Below are positions 8,556-16,105 of a stretch of 64,000 nt of DNA, piece by piece; the stretch's first letter is position 1; the number at the start of each line of letters is the position of its first letter. The translations under genes were made by a program, and so were the position numbers. Location: positions 6,448,001 through 6,512,000 of the forward strand of contig NZ_CP134500.1 of assembly GCF_031760065.1 (NCBI RefSeq). Direction: 5' to 3'. The notes under the pieces were generated by a model. It saw only the letters and a list, made by a program, of their open reading frames with translations. It was not told the DNA's origin and did no database searches. The stretch comes from Streptomyces durocortorensis (GTDB lineage Bacteria; Actinomycetota; Actinomycetes; Streptomycetales; Streptomycetaceae).

Positions 8556-9404
8556 TCACTTCAGTTCCAGCTCGACGCGGTAGAGGACCTTGGCGCCGCC
8601 CTCGGCGGCGATCCGCAGCAGTTCGGTGTTGGTGTAGCCCTTCGCGCCCTTGACCGAGACGGCCGTCGTGACCGGGCCGATCCGGGACTTGGTCCATACG
8701 TAGTCCTGCGTCCCGCCCGAGCCCGGCCCGGTGTACTTGCCCGCCTCGAACAGCGAAGCATCCGCGTTGCGGACGTCCTTCTGGTCGAACTGGAGGGACA
8801 TCAGACCGCTCAGGCGCTGCCCGCCGCCCAGCTCCTGCCGCGGGCAGCGGAAGCTCTCCTGGACGGTGTCCTTGATCTCCTGGTCAGCACCCGCCTCCGT
8901 CCGGTGCACGGTCACGGTCACCGCCCCCTGGACCCGTCCCTTGCCGCCCTGGGCCGGCACGTCGAGCCGCCGGGTGAAGCTGTCCAGCACACCGGAGGGC
9001 AGCGGGGTGCGGCTCCAGACACAGGAGTCCGCCAGCACCGGCCAGGTGCCGCCGCTCTCGTACGGGGAGTGCCGCACCATCCCGGCCGCCCAGTCCATCT
9101 CGCCGAGCGCGGCGTTGCGCGTCAGCTCGCGGGCCTGCGCCGCGTTGTTCGGTACGCGAGCGGGGTTCGGGGTGAAGTCGTACGCACTGGGCAGTGCCCC
9201 CGGCTGCCTCGACTCCTCGGGGTCCTCCGGGGCTTTCGGGTCCTTCGGGTCCGGCTTTCCGGACGCCCCCGTCTGCTGCCCGGCCGACCGGCTCGGCTCC
9301 GGCCCTTGCCCGCCGTCCTTCGCGGAGCCGCCGCACCCCGCCAGCAGCACCCCCGCCGCCGCGACCGCGACCACCCGCGTCCCACCCAGTGCCAGCTTCA
9401 TCAT
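8556..9404 (-). CDS. Conserved hypothetical lipoprotein
   Basis: 282 residues. The N terminus MMKLALGGTRVVAVAAAGVLLAGC is a lipoprotein signal with lipobox LAGC (Cys24), followed by a Ser/Gly/Lys/Pro-rich linker to about residue 75 and a globular domain with no motif I recognise. Two cysteines (SFRCPRQEL and DSCVWSR) may form an extracytoplasmic disulfide. Its end LLRIAAEGGAKVLYRVELELK is beta-rich. It lies directly upstream of the receptor-kinase gene on the same strand, so it may be a partner of the extracellular domain. Start at the second Met is equally possible. Confidence 0.75.
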   Translation of the reverse strand: MMKLALGGTRVVAVAAAGVLLAGCGGSAKDGGQGPEPSRSAGQQTGASGKPDPKDPKAPEDPEESRQPGALPSAYDFTPNPARVPNNAAQARELTRNAALGEMDWAAGMVRHSPYESGGTWPVLADSCVWSRTPLPSGVLDSFTRRLDVPAQGGKGRVQGAVTVTVHRTEAGADQEIKDTVQESFRCPRQELGGGQRLSGLMSLQFDQKDVRNADASLFEAGKYTGPGSGGTQDYVWTKSRIGPVTTAVSVKGAKGYTNTELLRIAAEGGAKVLYRVELELK

Positions 9405-9587
9405 CGGCCCCCCGGTCCCCGCTCCGCGCCTGGCCGGAAGGGGCCAGGCGTCGGCTGCGAGGTGATTCTAGAAGCCCGGTGGGCCGAGATGACGGGAACC
9501 TCGTACTCAGTCCCCTGCCGGAACATCCCAGCCATGGCGAGGACTCCGCCTCTGGCGAAGCCCCGGCCCGCGGTGGTATACGCACGA

Positions 9588-9619
9588 GGGGCCCGGATGC
9601 CGGGGAGCATCCGGGCCCC
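9588..9619 (-). terminator. Perfect 13-bp hairpin downstream of pssA
   Basis: The arms GGGGCCCGGATGC (9588-9600) and GCATCCGGGCCCC (9607-9619) pair perfectly around a 6-nt loop, 26 bp past the pssA stop. Strong factor-independent-type terminator for the psd-pssA unit. Confidence 0.75.
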
Positions 9620-9644
9620 GAGGGCCTGTCGTACGTATCCGCCG

Positions 9645-10508
9645 CTACGGCAGTTGTGCCGCCCGCGCCTCGCGCCGGTTGTCACGGAACGTGTTCACCC
9701 GTCGCGCCGTGGCGAACAGCGGGATCACCGCGCCGAGCACCACCTGGAGCGCGCAGCCCGTCTGGAGCAGCAGCTGACCGCCGGGCGCGTCGAACGCCCA
9801 GGCGGCGAGCAGGCCCATCGCGGCCACGATCCAGCTGAGCATCGCCACCGCGAGGACGCCCCGCGGCTTGGGGTACTCCACCCGGCTCACCATCAGCCAT
9901 GCCACACCGATGATGGCCAGCAGCGTCGGAACGAAGGGCAGCTCCAGGAGCACGATCGAGATGACCGTGAGCGCTCCGAAGGGGCTAGGCATGCCCTGGA
10001 ACATGCCGTCCTTCAAGGTCACGCAGGAGAATCTGGCCAGCCTGAGCACCACCGCCAGGAGCACCACGATCGCAGCCAGCGCCGACACCCGCTGATGGGC
10101 GTCGTCCGCGACCATCCCGTACACGAGCACGAAGTAGGCCGGCGCGAGTCCGAAGCTGATGAGGTCCGAGAGGTTGTCCAGCTCGGCGCCCATCGGCGAG
10201 GAGCGCAGCTTGCGCGCCACCAGTCCGTCGAACAGGTCGAAGATCGCGGCCATCAGCATGAGGATCACCGCCGTGGCGGCGGAGTGCCTGGCCATGCCCG
10301 TCTCGTCGCTGCCCGTGAGGTGGGGGATCAGAATGCCCGTGGTGGTGAAGTACACCGCCATGAACCCGCACGTCGCATTACCGAGCGTGAGCGTGTCCGC
10401 TATCGACAGCCGCATCGACAGCGGCATGTCCTCCGCGCTGTCGGTGTCTCTCGCCTCGTCGGCCTCAGGAACCCAGCCGGCCTTGGTATCCGGATCAATC
10501 ACGGTCAA
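9645..10508 (-). CDS. pssA: CDP-diacylglycerol-serine O-phosphatidyltransferase
   Basis: 287 residues. Catalyses CDP-diacylglycerol plus L-serine to phosphatidylserine in the membrane. The CDP-alcohol phosphatidyltransferase motif is plain: DG-LV-AR, seven residues, then G-AEL-D-NLS-D (within FDLFDGLVARKL and MGAELDNLSDLIS, about residues 90-115), with the metal-binding aspartates intact. Seven to eight hydrophobic segments fill the rest, after a roughly 30-residue acidic soluble lead. Its start overlaps the end of psd by 14 bp, so the two are cotranscribed and make phosphatidylethanolamine in two steps. Confidence 0.92.
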   Translation of the reverse strand: MTVIDPDTKAGWVPEADEARDTDSAEDMPLSMRLSIADTLTLGNATCGFMAVYFTTTGILIPHLTGSDETGMARHSAATAVILMLMAAIFDLFDGLVARKLRSSPMGAELDNLSDLISFGLAPAYFVLVYGMVADDAHQRVSALAAIVVLLAVVLRLARFSCVTLKDGMFQGMPSPFGALTVISIVLLELPFVPTLLAIIGVAWLMVSRVEYPKPRGVLAVAMLSWIVAAMGLLAAWAFDAPGGQLLLQTGCALQVVLGAVIPLFATARRVNTFRDNRREARAAQLP

Positions 10509-11142
10509 TTCGAGTCACCCCCGCGGTGGTGGCCTGGCCGACCTCGACCGCGACATCGATACCCTCCGGGAGGTAGATGTCCACGCGCGAGCCGAAGCGG
10601 ATCAGGCCGATGCGCTCGCCCTGCTCGACCTTCGTGCCCTCGGGGAGGTACGGCACGATCCGACGGGCGACCGCTCCCGCGATCTGCACCATCTCGATGT
10701 CGCCGAGCTCGGTGTCGAAGTGCCAGACAACGCGCTCGTTGTTCTCGCTCTCCTTGTTGAACGCCGGAACGAACCCGCCCGGGATGTGCTCGACCGACGT
10801 CACGGTGCCCGCCAGCGGCGCGCGGTTGACGTGGACGTTGAGGGGGCTCATGAAGATCGCGACGCGGGTGCGCCCGTCCTTCCACGGCATGATGCTCTGC
10901 ACCACACCGTCGGCCGGGGAGATCACCCGGCCGTCAGTGATCTCGCGCTCGGGGTCACGGAAGAACCACAGCATGCCCGCCGCGAGCGCGGTGGTGGGCA
11001 CGGCCACGGCCGCCCAGCGCCCCGACTTGCGGGCGCGGGCCAGGCTGAGGGCTGCGGTGGCGACGGTCGGCAGGAGCCAGGGCGATGCTCCGCGGGCGAT
11101 GCGGACCCCGCCGCGGGGTGCAGAGGTAGGGCTGTCGGGCAT
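10495..11142 (-). CDS. psd: Phosphatidylserine decarboxylase proenzyme
   Basis: 215 residues from the ATG at 11142; a longer open frame to 11232 adds an unlikely Pro/Arg-rich lead. It decarboxylates phosphatidylserine to phosphatidylethanolamine. The compact form with one or two N-terminal membrane helices (residues 22-55) is the short, archaeal/actinobacterial class. FFRDPERE, SPADGVV, FMSPLNVHVNRAP and the self-cleavage site in LIRFGSRVDIYLP are present; cleavage would fall between Gly and Ser to leave a pyruvoyl alpha chain of about 35 residues. It is first in the psd-pssA operon. Confidence 0.92.
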   Translation of the reverse strand: MPDSPTSAPRGGVRIARGASPWLLPTVATAALSLARARKSGRWAAVAVPTTALAAGMLWFFRDPEREITDGRVISPADGVVQSIMPWKDGRTRVAIFMSPLNVHVNRAPLAGTVTSVEHIPGGFVPAFNKESENNERVVWHFDTELGDIEMVQIAGAVARRIVPYLPEGTKVEQGERIGLIRFGSRVDIYLPEGIDVAVEVGQATTAGVTRIDRD

Positions 11143-11322
11143 GGATGACCTTCGTAGCGGATGATGCCGCGCTGGCAACGGGGGACGGCGGCTTTCCGGC
11201 GATGCTATCGGTTGCCGGGCGCAACTGGGCAAGCCAGCAGCCGAGTCGGACTGCTGAAAAGCACCCGCCGAGGATGACTCGGTGTGATGTTCTTCGCCAC
11301 CAAATCACCTCGAAAGGGACAA

Positions 11323-12528
11323 TCAGCCCTGGAATCGGTACTCCTCCAGGAGGCGCCGGCCAATGATCATTTTCTGGATCTCGGCGGTACCTTCACCGAT
11401 CAGCAGCATCGGCGCCTCGCGGTAGAGGCGCTCGATCTCGTACTCCTTGGAGAAGCCGTAACCGCCGTGGATACGGAAGGCGTCTTCGACGACTTCCTTG
11501 CAGTACTCGGAGGCGAGGTACTTCGCCATCCCTGCCTCCAGGTCGTTTCGTTCCCCGGAGTCCTTTTTGCGTGCCGCATTCACCATCATCGCATGGGCGG
11601 CTTCGACCTTGGTGGCCATTTCGGCCAGTTTGAACTGGATCGCCTGGTGCTGGGCGATCGGTTTGCCGAAGGTGTGGCGCTGCTGGGCGTACGAAACGCC
11701 CAGTTCGAACGCACGTTGAGCGACACCGCAACCACGTGCGGCGACATTCACCCGGCCGACCTCGACGCCGTCCATCATTTGGTAAAACCCTCGGCCGGTC
11801 GTGCCTCCGAGCACACGATTGGCCGGAATGCGCAGGTCGTCCATGATGAGCTCGGTCGTGTCGACGCCCTTGTAACCCATCTTGTCGATCTTCCCGGGGA
11901 TGGTCAGGCCGGGCCGGACCTCTCCGAATCCGGGCTCCTTCTCCACCAGGAAGGTCGTCATCGACTTGTGCGGCGCGGTGCCCTCGGGGTGGCCTTCGTC
12001 ACTTCGGCAGAGAACAGCCACCAGCGTCGACGTTCCGCCGTTCGTCAGCCACATCTTCTGGCCGTTGAGAACGTACTCCTCGCCGTCCCTGACACCCTTG
12101 GACGAGATCGCCGAGACGTCCGAGCCGAGCGCCGGCTCGGACATCGAGAACGCGCCCCGCACCTCGCCGAGCGCCATCCGGGGCAGGAACGTGTCCTTCT
12201 GTTCCTGGGTGCCGTGCTGCTTGAGCATGTAGGCCACGATGAAATGCGTGTTGATGATGCCCGACACGCTCATCCAGCCGCGCGCGATCTCCTCCACGCA
12301 CAGCGCGTAGGTGAGCAGCGACTCACCCAGACCCCCGTACTCCTCGGGGATCATCAGCCCGAACAGGCCGAGCTCCTTGAGCCCCTCCACGATTTCCGTG
12401 GGGTACTCGTCGCGGTGCTCCAGCTGGGTCGCGACCGGAATGATCTCCTTGTCGACGAAGTCCCGGACCGTGGCGAGGATCTCCCGCTGGATGTCGTTCA
12501 GACCGGCGGTCTGGGCGAGTCGCGTCAT
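11323..12528 (-). CDS. Acyl-CoA dehydrogenase of the ethylmalonyl-CoA cluster (candidate methylsuccinyl-CoA dehydrogenase)
   Basis: 401 residues with the full acyl-CoA dehydrogenase architecture: N-terminal helical domain, FAD/substrate-binding AFSMSEPALGSDVSAI and WLTNGG, and the C-terminal helical domain with GYGFSKEYEIERLYREA and LLIGEGTAEIQ, where Glu379 is the expected catalytic base. It is last in ccr-meaA-mcl-maoC-acd, which places it at the FAD-dependent oxidation of (2S)-methylsuccinyl-CoA to mesaconyl-CoA. It lacks the roughly 150-residue N-terminal extension of the proteobacterial Mcd enzymes, so the assignment comes from context. Separated from maoC by 78 bp, the widest gap in the operon. 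Confidence 0.85.
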   Translation of the reverse strand: MTRLAQTAGLNDIQREILATVRDFVDKEIIPVATQLEHRDEYPTEIVEGLKELGLFGLMIPEEYGGLGESLLTYALCVEEIARGWMSVSGIINTHFIVAYMLKQHGTQEQKDTFLPRMALGEVRGAFSMSEPALGSDVSAISSKGVRDGEEYVLNGQKMWLTNGGTSTLVAVLCRSDEGHPEGTAPHKSMTTFLVEKEPGFGEVRPGLTIPGKIDKMGYKGVDTTELIMDDLRIPANRVLGGTTGRGFYQMMDGVEVGRVNVAARGCGVAQRAFELGVSYAQQRHTFGKPIAQHQAIQFKLAEMATKVEAAHAMMVNAARKKDSGERNDLEAGMAKYLASEYCKEVVEDAFRIHGGYGFSKEYEIERLYREAPMLLIGEGTAEIQKMIIGRRLLEEYRFQG

Positions 12529-12606
12529 GGCTGCTTCTCCTGTGGCTTCACGCGGATGGCTTCAAGGCTTCACGCGGTTGGTTGGCCGACTGCTGTCCGT
12601 GGCCGG

Positions 12607-13110
12607 TTACTTGGCGGGCGTCGGGCGGCCCGGCTGTTCGCCGCCCCGCTCCTTGATGTACGTCTCGGTGGGGACCATCACCTTGCGGCGGAACACGCAG
12701 ACCACGGTGCCGTCCTGCTTGTAGCCCTTGGTCTCGACGTACACGATCCCGCGATCGCTCTTGGACTTCGACGGCGTCTTGTCCAGCACGGTCGTCTCGC
12801 CGTAGATCGTGTCGCCGTGGAAGGTCGGCGCGATGTGCTTCAGCGATTCGACCTCCAGATTGGCGATGGCCTTCCCGGAGACGTCCGGCACCGACATGCC
12901 GAGCAGCAGCGAGTAGATGTAGTTGCCGACGACGACGTTCTTCCCGAAGTCGGTCGTCTTCTCCGCGTAGTTGCTGTCCATGTGCAGCGGGTGGTGGTTC
13001 ATGGTCAGCAGGCAGAAGAGGTGGTCGTCGTACTCCGTGACCGTCTTTCCGGGCCAGTGCTTGTAGACCGCGCCGACCTCGAACTCCTCGTAAGTGCGTC
13101 CGAACTGCAT
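12607..13110 (-). CDS. MaoC-family dehydratase, likely mesaconyl-CoA hydratase
   Basis: 167 residues from the ATG at 13110. It has a single hot-dog MaoC domain. The hydratase motif, normally T-G-D-x-N-P-L-H, reads T-M-N-H-H-P-L-H-M-D at residues 36-45, so Asp and Asn of the classic (R)-hydratase dyad are replaced by Asn and His; I treat this as a family feature and not as decay, because the rest is well kept. VVVGNYIYSLLLGMSV and HGDTIYGETTVLDK are typical. Position two bases after the malyl-CoA lyase gene supports hydration of mesaconyl-CoA to beta-methylmalyl-CoA, the substrate of that lyase. Confidence 0.85.
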   Translation of the reverse strand: MQFGRTYEEFEVGAVYKHWPGKTVTEYDDHLFCLLTMNHHPLHMDSNYAEKTTDFGKNVVVGNYIYSLLLGMSVPDVSGKAIANLEVESLKHIAPTFHGDTIYGETTVLDKTPSKSKSDRGIVYVETKGYKQDGTVVCVFRRKVMVPTETYIKERGGEQPGRPTPAK

Positions 13111-13112
13111 GA

Positions 13113-14087
13113 TCAGGCCTCCGGGGCTTCGAACTTGGAGGTGCGCTGCATTCCGGCGGCCCGGCCCTTGCCCGCGATGACCAGGGCCATCTTGCGGCTG
13201 GCCTCGTCGATCATCTCGTCGCCGAGCATCGCCGAGCCCTTCTTGCCGCCCGCTTCGGAGGTGCACCAGTCATAGGCGTCGAGGATCAGCTCGGCGTGGT
13301 CGTAGTCCTCCTGCGAGGGCGAGAACACCTCGTTGGCCGCGTCGACCTGGCCCGGGTGCAGCACCCACTTGCCGTCGAAGCCGAGAGCGGCCGCGCGGCC
13401 CGCGACCTCGCGGTAGGCGTCCACGTCACGGATCTGGAGGAACGGGCCGTCGATCGCCTGGAGATCGTGCGTACGGGCCGCCATCAGGATGCGCATCAGG
13501 ATGTAGTGGTAGGCGTCCGCCGGGTAGCCGGGCGGCTGCTGGCCGACGACCAGGGTCTTCATGTTGATCGACGCCATGAAGTCCGCCGGGCCGAAGATCA
13601 GCGTCTCCAGGCGCGGCGAGGCGGCGGCGATGTCGTCGATGTTCACCAGGCCCTTGGCGTTCTCGATCTGCGCCTCGATGCCGATCTTCCCGACTTCGAA
13701 GCCCATCGTCTTCTCGATCTGGGTCAGCAGCAGGTCCAGCGCCACGACCTGCTGGGCGTCCTGGACCTTCGGCAGCATGATGCAGTCGAGGTTGGGACCC
13801 GCGCCCTCGACGACCGTGATGACGTCCCGGTACGTCCAGTGCGTCGTCCAGTCGTTGACCCGCACGACCCGGGTCTTGCCGCTCCAGTCACCGTTGTTCA
13901 GCGCGTCCACGATCGTGTGGCGGGCGCCCTCCTTGGCGAGCGGCGCGCAGGCGTCCTCCAGGTCCAGGAAGACCTGGTCGGCCGGGAGGCCCTGGGCCTT
14001 CTCCAGGAAGCGCGGGTTCGAGCCCGGCACGGCCAGACACGAGCGCCGGGGGCGCAGCCGGTTCACGGGGGTGGTGGGCGTGGTCAT
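13113..14087 (-). CDS. mcl: HpcH/HpaI-family malyl-CoA / beta-methylmalyl-CoA lyase
   Basis: 324 residues from the ATG at 14087, which overlaps the meaA stop by 4 bp; the frame remains open far upstream inside meaA, but that is antisense-free shadow and not protein. CitE/Mcl signatures: RPRRSCLAVPGSNPRFLEKA, FLDLEDACAPLAKEGAR with the metal/CoA region at 41-56, IGIEAQIENAKGLVN, LIFGPADFMASI, and KWVLHPGQ near the end. It cleaves beta-methylmalyl-CoA to glyoxylate and propionyl-CoA, the carbon-splitting step of the ethylmalonyl-CoA pathway. The annotation as citrate lyase beta chain often given to such proteins would be misleading here. Confidence 0.88.
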   Translation of the reverse strand: MTTPTTPVNRLRPRRSCLAVPGSNPRFLEKAQGLPADQVFLDLEDACAPLAKEGARHTIVDALNNGDWSGKTRVVRVNDWTTHWTYRDVITVVEGAGPNLDCIMLPKVQDAQQVVALDLLLTQIEKTMGFEVGKIGIEAQIENAKGLVNIDDIAAASPRLETLIFGPADFMASINMKTLVVGQQPPGYPADAYHYILMRILMAARTHDLQAIDGPFLQIRDVDAYREVAGRAAALGFDGKWVLHPGQVDAANEVFSPSQEDYDHAELILDAYDWCTSEAGGKKGSAMLGDEMIDEASRKMALVIAGKGRAAGMQRTSKFEAPEA

Positions 14088-16096
14088 GCGGGGACCTCCA
14101 GAGGGTCGAGCTTGTTCGCTTTCCGGATCTCGTCGACGATACGGCCGATGATCTCCGTGATGCCGAAGTCCTTCGGGGTGAAGACGGCGGCCACACCGGC
14201 TTCGATGAGTGCGGCGGCGTCCGCCGGCGGGATGATGCCGCCCGCGATCACCGGAATGTCCGGGGCCCCGGCCTCGCGCAGCCGGTTCAGCACGTCGGGC
14301 ACCAGCTCCGCGTGCGAGCCGGACAGGATCGACAGCCCCACGCAGTGCACGTCCTCGGCGAGCGCCGCGTCGGTGATCTGCTCGGGGGTGAGCCGGATGC
14401 CCTGGTAGACCACCTCGAACCCGGCGTCCCTGGCCCGTACGGCGATCTGCTCCGCGCCGTTGGAGTGCCCGTCCAGACCGGGCTTGCCGACCAGCAGGCG
14501 CAGCCGCCCCACGCCCAGGTCGGCGGCGGTACGGGCGACCTTCTCGCGGACCAGGGCGAGCGTGCTGCCCGGCTCGGCGGCGATCGCCACCGGGGCCGAG
14601 GAGACCCCGGTGGGCGCGCGGAACTCGCCGAAGACGTCCCGCAGTGCCCAGGACCACTCGCCGGTGGTGACGCCCGCGCGAGCGCATTCGACGGTGGCTT
14701 CCATCATGTTCCGGGTGCCCGCGGCGGCCTTCTTCAGCGCGGCCAGCGCCTCCGTCGCCCGGGCCTCGTCGCGGTTGTCCCGCCACTCGTGCAGGGCGGC
14801 GACGACCCGGGCCTCGTTCTCGGGGTCGACCGTCATGATCGCGCCGTCGAGGTCGGAGGTGAGCGGGTTGGGCTCGGTCGTCTCGTAGATGTTGACGCCG
14901 ACGATCTTCTCCTCGCCGCCCTCGATCCGGGCCCGCCGCGCCGCGTGCGAGGAGACCAGCTCGGACTTGAGGTAGCCGGACTCGACGGCCGCCATCGCGC
15001 CGCCCATCTGCTGGATGCGGTCGATCTCCGCCATCGACTCCTCGACCAGGGCGTCCACCTTGGCCTCGATGACGTGCGATCCGGCGAAGATGTCCTCGTA
15101 CTCCAGCAGATCGCTCTCGTGGGCCAGCACCTGCTGGATGCGGAGCGACCACTGCTGGTCCCAGGGGCGTGGCAGCCCCAGTGCCTCGTTCCAGGCGGGG
15201 AGCTGCACCGCGCGGGCGCGGGCGTCCTTGGAGAGGGTGACGGCCAGCATCTCCAGGACGATGCGTTGGACGTTGTTCTCCGGCTGCGCCTCGGTCAGGC
15301 CGAGGGAGTTGACCTGGACGCCGTAGCGGAAACGGCGCTGCTTGGCGTTGGCGATGCCGTACCGCTCCCGCGTGACGCGGTCCCAGATCCGGCCGAAGGC
15401 GCGCATCTTGCACATCTCCTCGATGAAGCGGACGCCCGCGTTCACGAAGAACGAGATCCGGGCGACCACGTCACCGAACTTCTCCTCCGGGACCTGGCCC
15501 GAGTCGCGGACCGCGTCGAGCACCGCGATGGCGGTCGACATGGCGTACGCGATCTCCTGGACCGGGGTCGCCCCCGCCTCCTGGAGGTGGTAGCTGCAGA
15601 TGTTGATCGGGTTCCACTTGGGGATGCGGTTGACCGTGTACGTGATCATGTCGGTGGTCAGCCGTAGTGAGGGCACCGGCGGGAAGACGTGGGTCCCGCG
15701 CGAGAGGTACTCCTTCACGATGTCGTTCTGCGTGGTCCCCTGGAGCTTGGCGGGGTCGGCCCCCTGCTCCTCCGCGACCACCTGGTAGAGCGCCAGCAGC
15801 CACATGGCGGTCGCGTTGATCGTCATCGAGGTGTTCATCTGCTCCAGGGGGATGTCCTGGAACAGCCGGCGCATGTCACCGAGGTGTGAGACGGGCACAC
15901 CGACACGGCCCACCTCGCCGCGGGCGAGAATGTGGTCCGGGTCGTATCCGGTCTGCGTGGGCAGATCGAAGGCGACCGAGAGACCCGTCTGTCCCTTGGC
16001 GAGGTTGCGGCGGTACAGCTCGTTGGACGCCTCGGCGGTCGAGTGACCGGCGTACGTCCGCATGAGCCAGGGCCGGTCCTTCTGACGTTCGTTCAT
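14084..16096 (-). CDS. meaA: Ethylmalonyl-CoA mutase (B12-dependent, MeaA type)
   Basis: 670 residues; a single-chain acyl-CoA mutase. The N-terminal TIM barrel has FDLPTQTGYDPDH, TMTINATA-like TSMTINATAMWLL, and GTTQNDIVKEY; the C-terminal B12 domain has the base-off DxHxxG motif in GKPGLDGHSNGAEQIA at about residue 540 and ends SGSHAELVP... VIAGGIIPPADA. It rearranges (2R)-ethylmalonyl-CoA to (2S)-methylsuccinyl-CoA. Length and the conserved sequence are of the MeaA/Ecm group and differ from methylmalonyl-CoA mutase large subunits. It starts 9 bp after ccr stops. Confidence 0.93.
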   Translation of the reverse strand: MNERQKDRPWLMRTYAGHSTAEASNELYRRNLAKGQTGLSVAFDLPTQTGYDPDHILARGEVGRVGVPVSHLGDMRRLFQDIPLEQMNTSMTINATAMWLLALYQVVAEEQGADPAKLQGTTQNDIVKEYLSRGTHVFPPVPSLRLTTDMITYTVNRIPKWNPINICSYHLQEAGATPVQEIAYAMSTAIAVLDAVRDSGQVPEEKFGDVVARISFFVNAGVRFIEEMCKMRAFGRIWDRVTRERYGIANAKQRRFRYGVQVNSLGLTEAQPENNVQRIVLEMLAVTLSKDARARAVQLPAWNEALGLPRPWDQQWSLRIQQVLAHESDLLEYEDIFAGSHVIEAKVDALVEESMAEIDRIQQMGGAMAAVESGYLKSELVSSHAARRARIEGGEEKIVGVNIYETTEPNPLTSDLDGAIMTVDPENEARVVAALHEWRDNRDEARATEALAALKKAAAGTRNMMEATVECARAGVTTGEWSWALRDVFGEFRAPTGVSSAPVAIAAEPGSTLALVREKVARTAADLGVGRLRLLVGKPGLDGHSNGAEQIAVRARDAGFEVVYQGIRLTPEQITDAALAEDVHCVGLSILSGSHAELVPDVLNRLREAGAPDIPVIAGGIIPPADAAALIEAGVAAVFTPKDFGITEIIGRIVDEIRKANKLDPLEVPA

Positions 16097-16105
16097 CGGA
16101 GAACC

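Noticed and set aside
9405..9587. A 94-codon frame on the minus strand in the gap between the lipoprotein and pssA genes
   Set aside because: It spans the pssA terminator hairpin, has no ribosome-binding site and no recognisable sequence.
8079..10760. An 893-codon open frame on the plus strand across the kinase, lipoprotein and pssA genes
   Set aside because: It is antisense to three well-supported genes and its translation is low-complexity.
13113..15413. Possibility that the malyl-CoA lyase is a 766-residue fusion with an N-terminal domain
   Set aside because: The extra 442 residues are a shifted-frame reading of meaA; the ATG at 14087 overlapping the meaA stop explains the gene.
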